Of a DNA stretch of 64,000 bases, positions 63,322 through 64,000 are shown piece by piece. Made by a program: the position numbers and the translations under genes. Within the stretch, counting starts at the first letter, position 1, and every line of letters starts with the position of its first letter. The stretch is from an uncultured Rickettsiales bacterium (lineage in GTDB: Bacteria > Pseudomonadota > Alphaproteobacteria > Rickettsiales > Rickettsiaceae): NCBI GenBank assembly GCA_903952265.1, contig CAJBEU010000002.1, positions 269,064-333,063 of the forward strand. Direction: 5' to 3'. The notes beneath the pieces were generated by a model. The model worked only from the letters and a program-made list of their open reading frames with translations, made no database searches and was not told the DNA's origin.

Positions 63322-64000
63322 ATGGAAGCAACTGACCAAAAATTATCAAAAGAACAAAAACAGGCAATCGCTTTGCTTTCGATCGGCTCGGTATTGGAGT
63401 ACTTTGATCTAATGCTTTATGTGCACATGGCTGTGGTATTAAACGACATATTCTTTCCTCAGTCTGGTTACTTTAGTAAGGCTCAAATTGCTGCATTTTC
63501 TCTTTGGTCGTCTCATGCATTAAGGCCTTTAGGCGCTATATTCTTTGGTAGAATAGGAGACCTTGTGGGACGAAAGGCAGCGGTAATACTCAGTGCTACA
63601 GTTATGGCCATATGCTGCCTTACTCTAGCAGCATTGCCTACCTATCAACAAATCGGAATTGTAGCGCCAATTGTGCTGACACTGTGTCGCATGGTGCAGG
63701 GTATTTCTGCTAGCGCCGAGGTTGTTGGAGCTCAAATATACCTAGCTGAAAGCGTAAAACCTCCACTTCAGCATCCCGTAGTCTCCTCTATAGGGGTATT
63801 TATGACATTAGGAAGCGCTCTTGCACTGGGAGTGGGATCTATATTCAGCAACCCCAAATTATTTCCAGCTGCGTGGGCAAATGACGCGTGGAGATTTTCA
63901 TTTGTAATTGGAGCTGCAATTGGAATTGTGGGAGCTGTTGCAAGAAACAGTTTAAAAGAAGCCTCGGAATTTGCAGATAGGCAAAGGGCTTTTAAAGAAC
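63322..64000 (+). CDS. MHS-family MFS transporter, ProP-like (copy 3 of 3), partial
   Basis: The first 226 codons of a third paralog, cut by the right edge. MEATDQKLSKEQKQAIALLS leads into LEYFDLMLYVHMAVVLND (helix 1), LRPLGAIFFGRIGDLVGRK and CRMVQGISASAEVVG. In helix 1 it is closer to copy 1, in spacing to copy 2. Ends in the cytoplasmic loop after helix 6. Confidence 0.9.
   Translation, partial: MEATDQKLSKEQKQAIALLSIGSVLEYFDLMLYVHMAVVLNDIFFPQSGYFSKAQIAAFSLWSSHALRPLGAIFFGRIGDLVGRKAAVILSATVMAICCLTLAALPTYQQIGIVAPIVLTLCRMVQGISASAEVVGAQIYLAESVKPPLQHPVVSSIGVFMTLGSALALGVGSIFSNPKLFPAAWANDAWRFSFVIGAAIGIVGAVARNSLKEASEFADRQRAFKE

Noticed and set aside
1..64000. CRISPR array, insertion sequence or prophage
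   Set aside because: No regularly spaced direct repeats, transposase, integrase or phage structural gene was seen on either strand.

Overview
The window is a low-GC, gene-dense chromosomal segment of an obligately intracellular alphaproteobacterium. The best fit is Rickettsiales, perhaps a flagellated lineage such as Midichloriaceae; Holosporales cannot be excluded. The evidence is an ATP/ADP translocase (tlc), three tandem ProP-like transporters, a Rmd1/DUF155 protein, ThyX, a eukaryote-like isoleucyl-tRNA synthetase, a split division/cell-wall (dcw) gene cluster, and pseudogenes left in place. fliI and fliJ suggest that the cell has, or recently had, a flagellum.

Layout: dnaE (cut by the left edge), a PlsC-like acyltransferase, murF-mraY and an acetyltransferase (1-7112); fliI-fliJ, a HemY-like membrane protein and tmk (7145-10359); hemW, clpX and ileS on the minus strand (10540-16454); rluD and addA (16659-21057). 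Next comes an accessory island on the minus strand (21059-25246), a tandem array of five related unknown genes in different stages of decay, ending at tRNA-Leu/tRNA-Phe. Then bolA, frr, a dicarboxylate/amino-acid symporter, a decayed copy of that symporter's end, a frameshifted deaminase-like gene and a DASS transporter (25619-30456). tRNA-Thr, thyX and uvrC precede a partial dcw operon mraZ-rsmH-ftsL-ftsI-murE (33566-38573) whose promoter and MraZ operator can be read directly.

The second half holds a surface-glycan style pair (glycosyltransferase plus predicted outer-membrane protein), ftsA, gmk and tlc on the minus strand; rmd1, a PLP dehydratase and lon; tRNA-Ala/Gln, fabD, a small lipoprotein, holC, murB, ctpA, serS, tRNA-Val and an RNase E/G; a gene-poor decayed kilobase; trmB, tRNA-Ala; and three tandem MHS-family transporters, the last cut by the right edge.

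How it works together: murB, murE (DAP-type), murF, mraY, ftsI, ftsL, ftsA and rsmH show that peptidoglycan and a divisome are made, although the usual single operon is broken into at least four pieces. Import genes (tlc, the DctA-like and DASS carriers, ProP-like carriers) fit a cell that takes ATP, acids and osmolytes from a host. The most novel material is the five-copy family at 21-25 kb (His-Gly and Cys-Arg motifs suggesting a cysteine-peptidase-like fold, shared promoters) and the broken deaminase-fold gene at 28.2-28.8 kb. Both look like host-interaction or toxin-type genes being lost.
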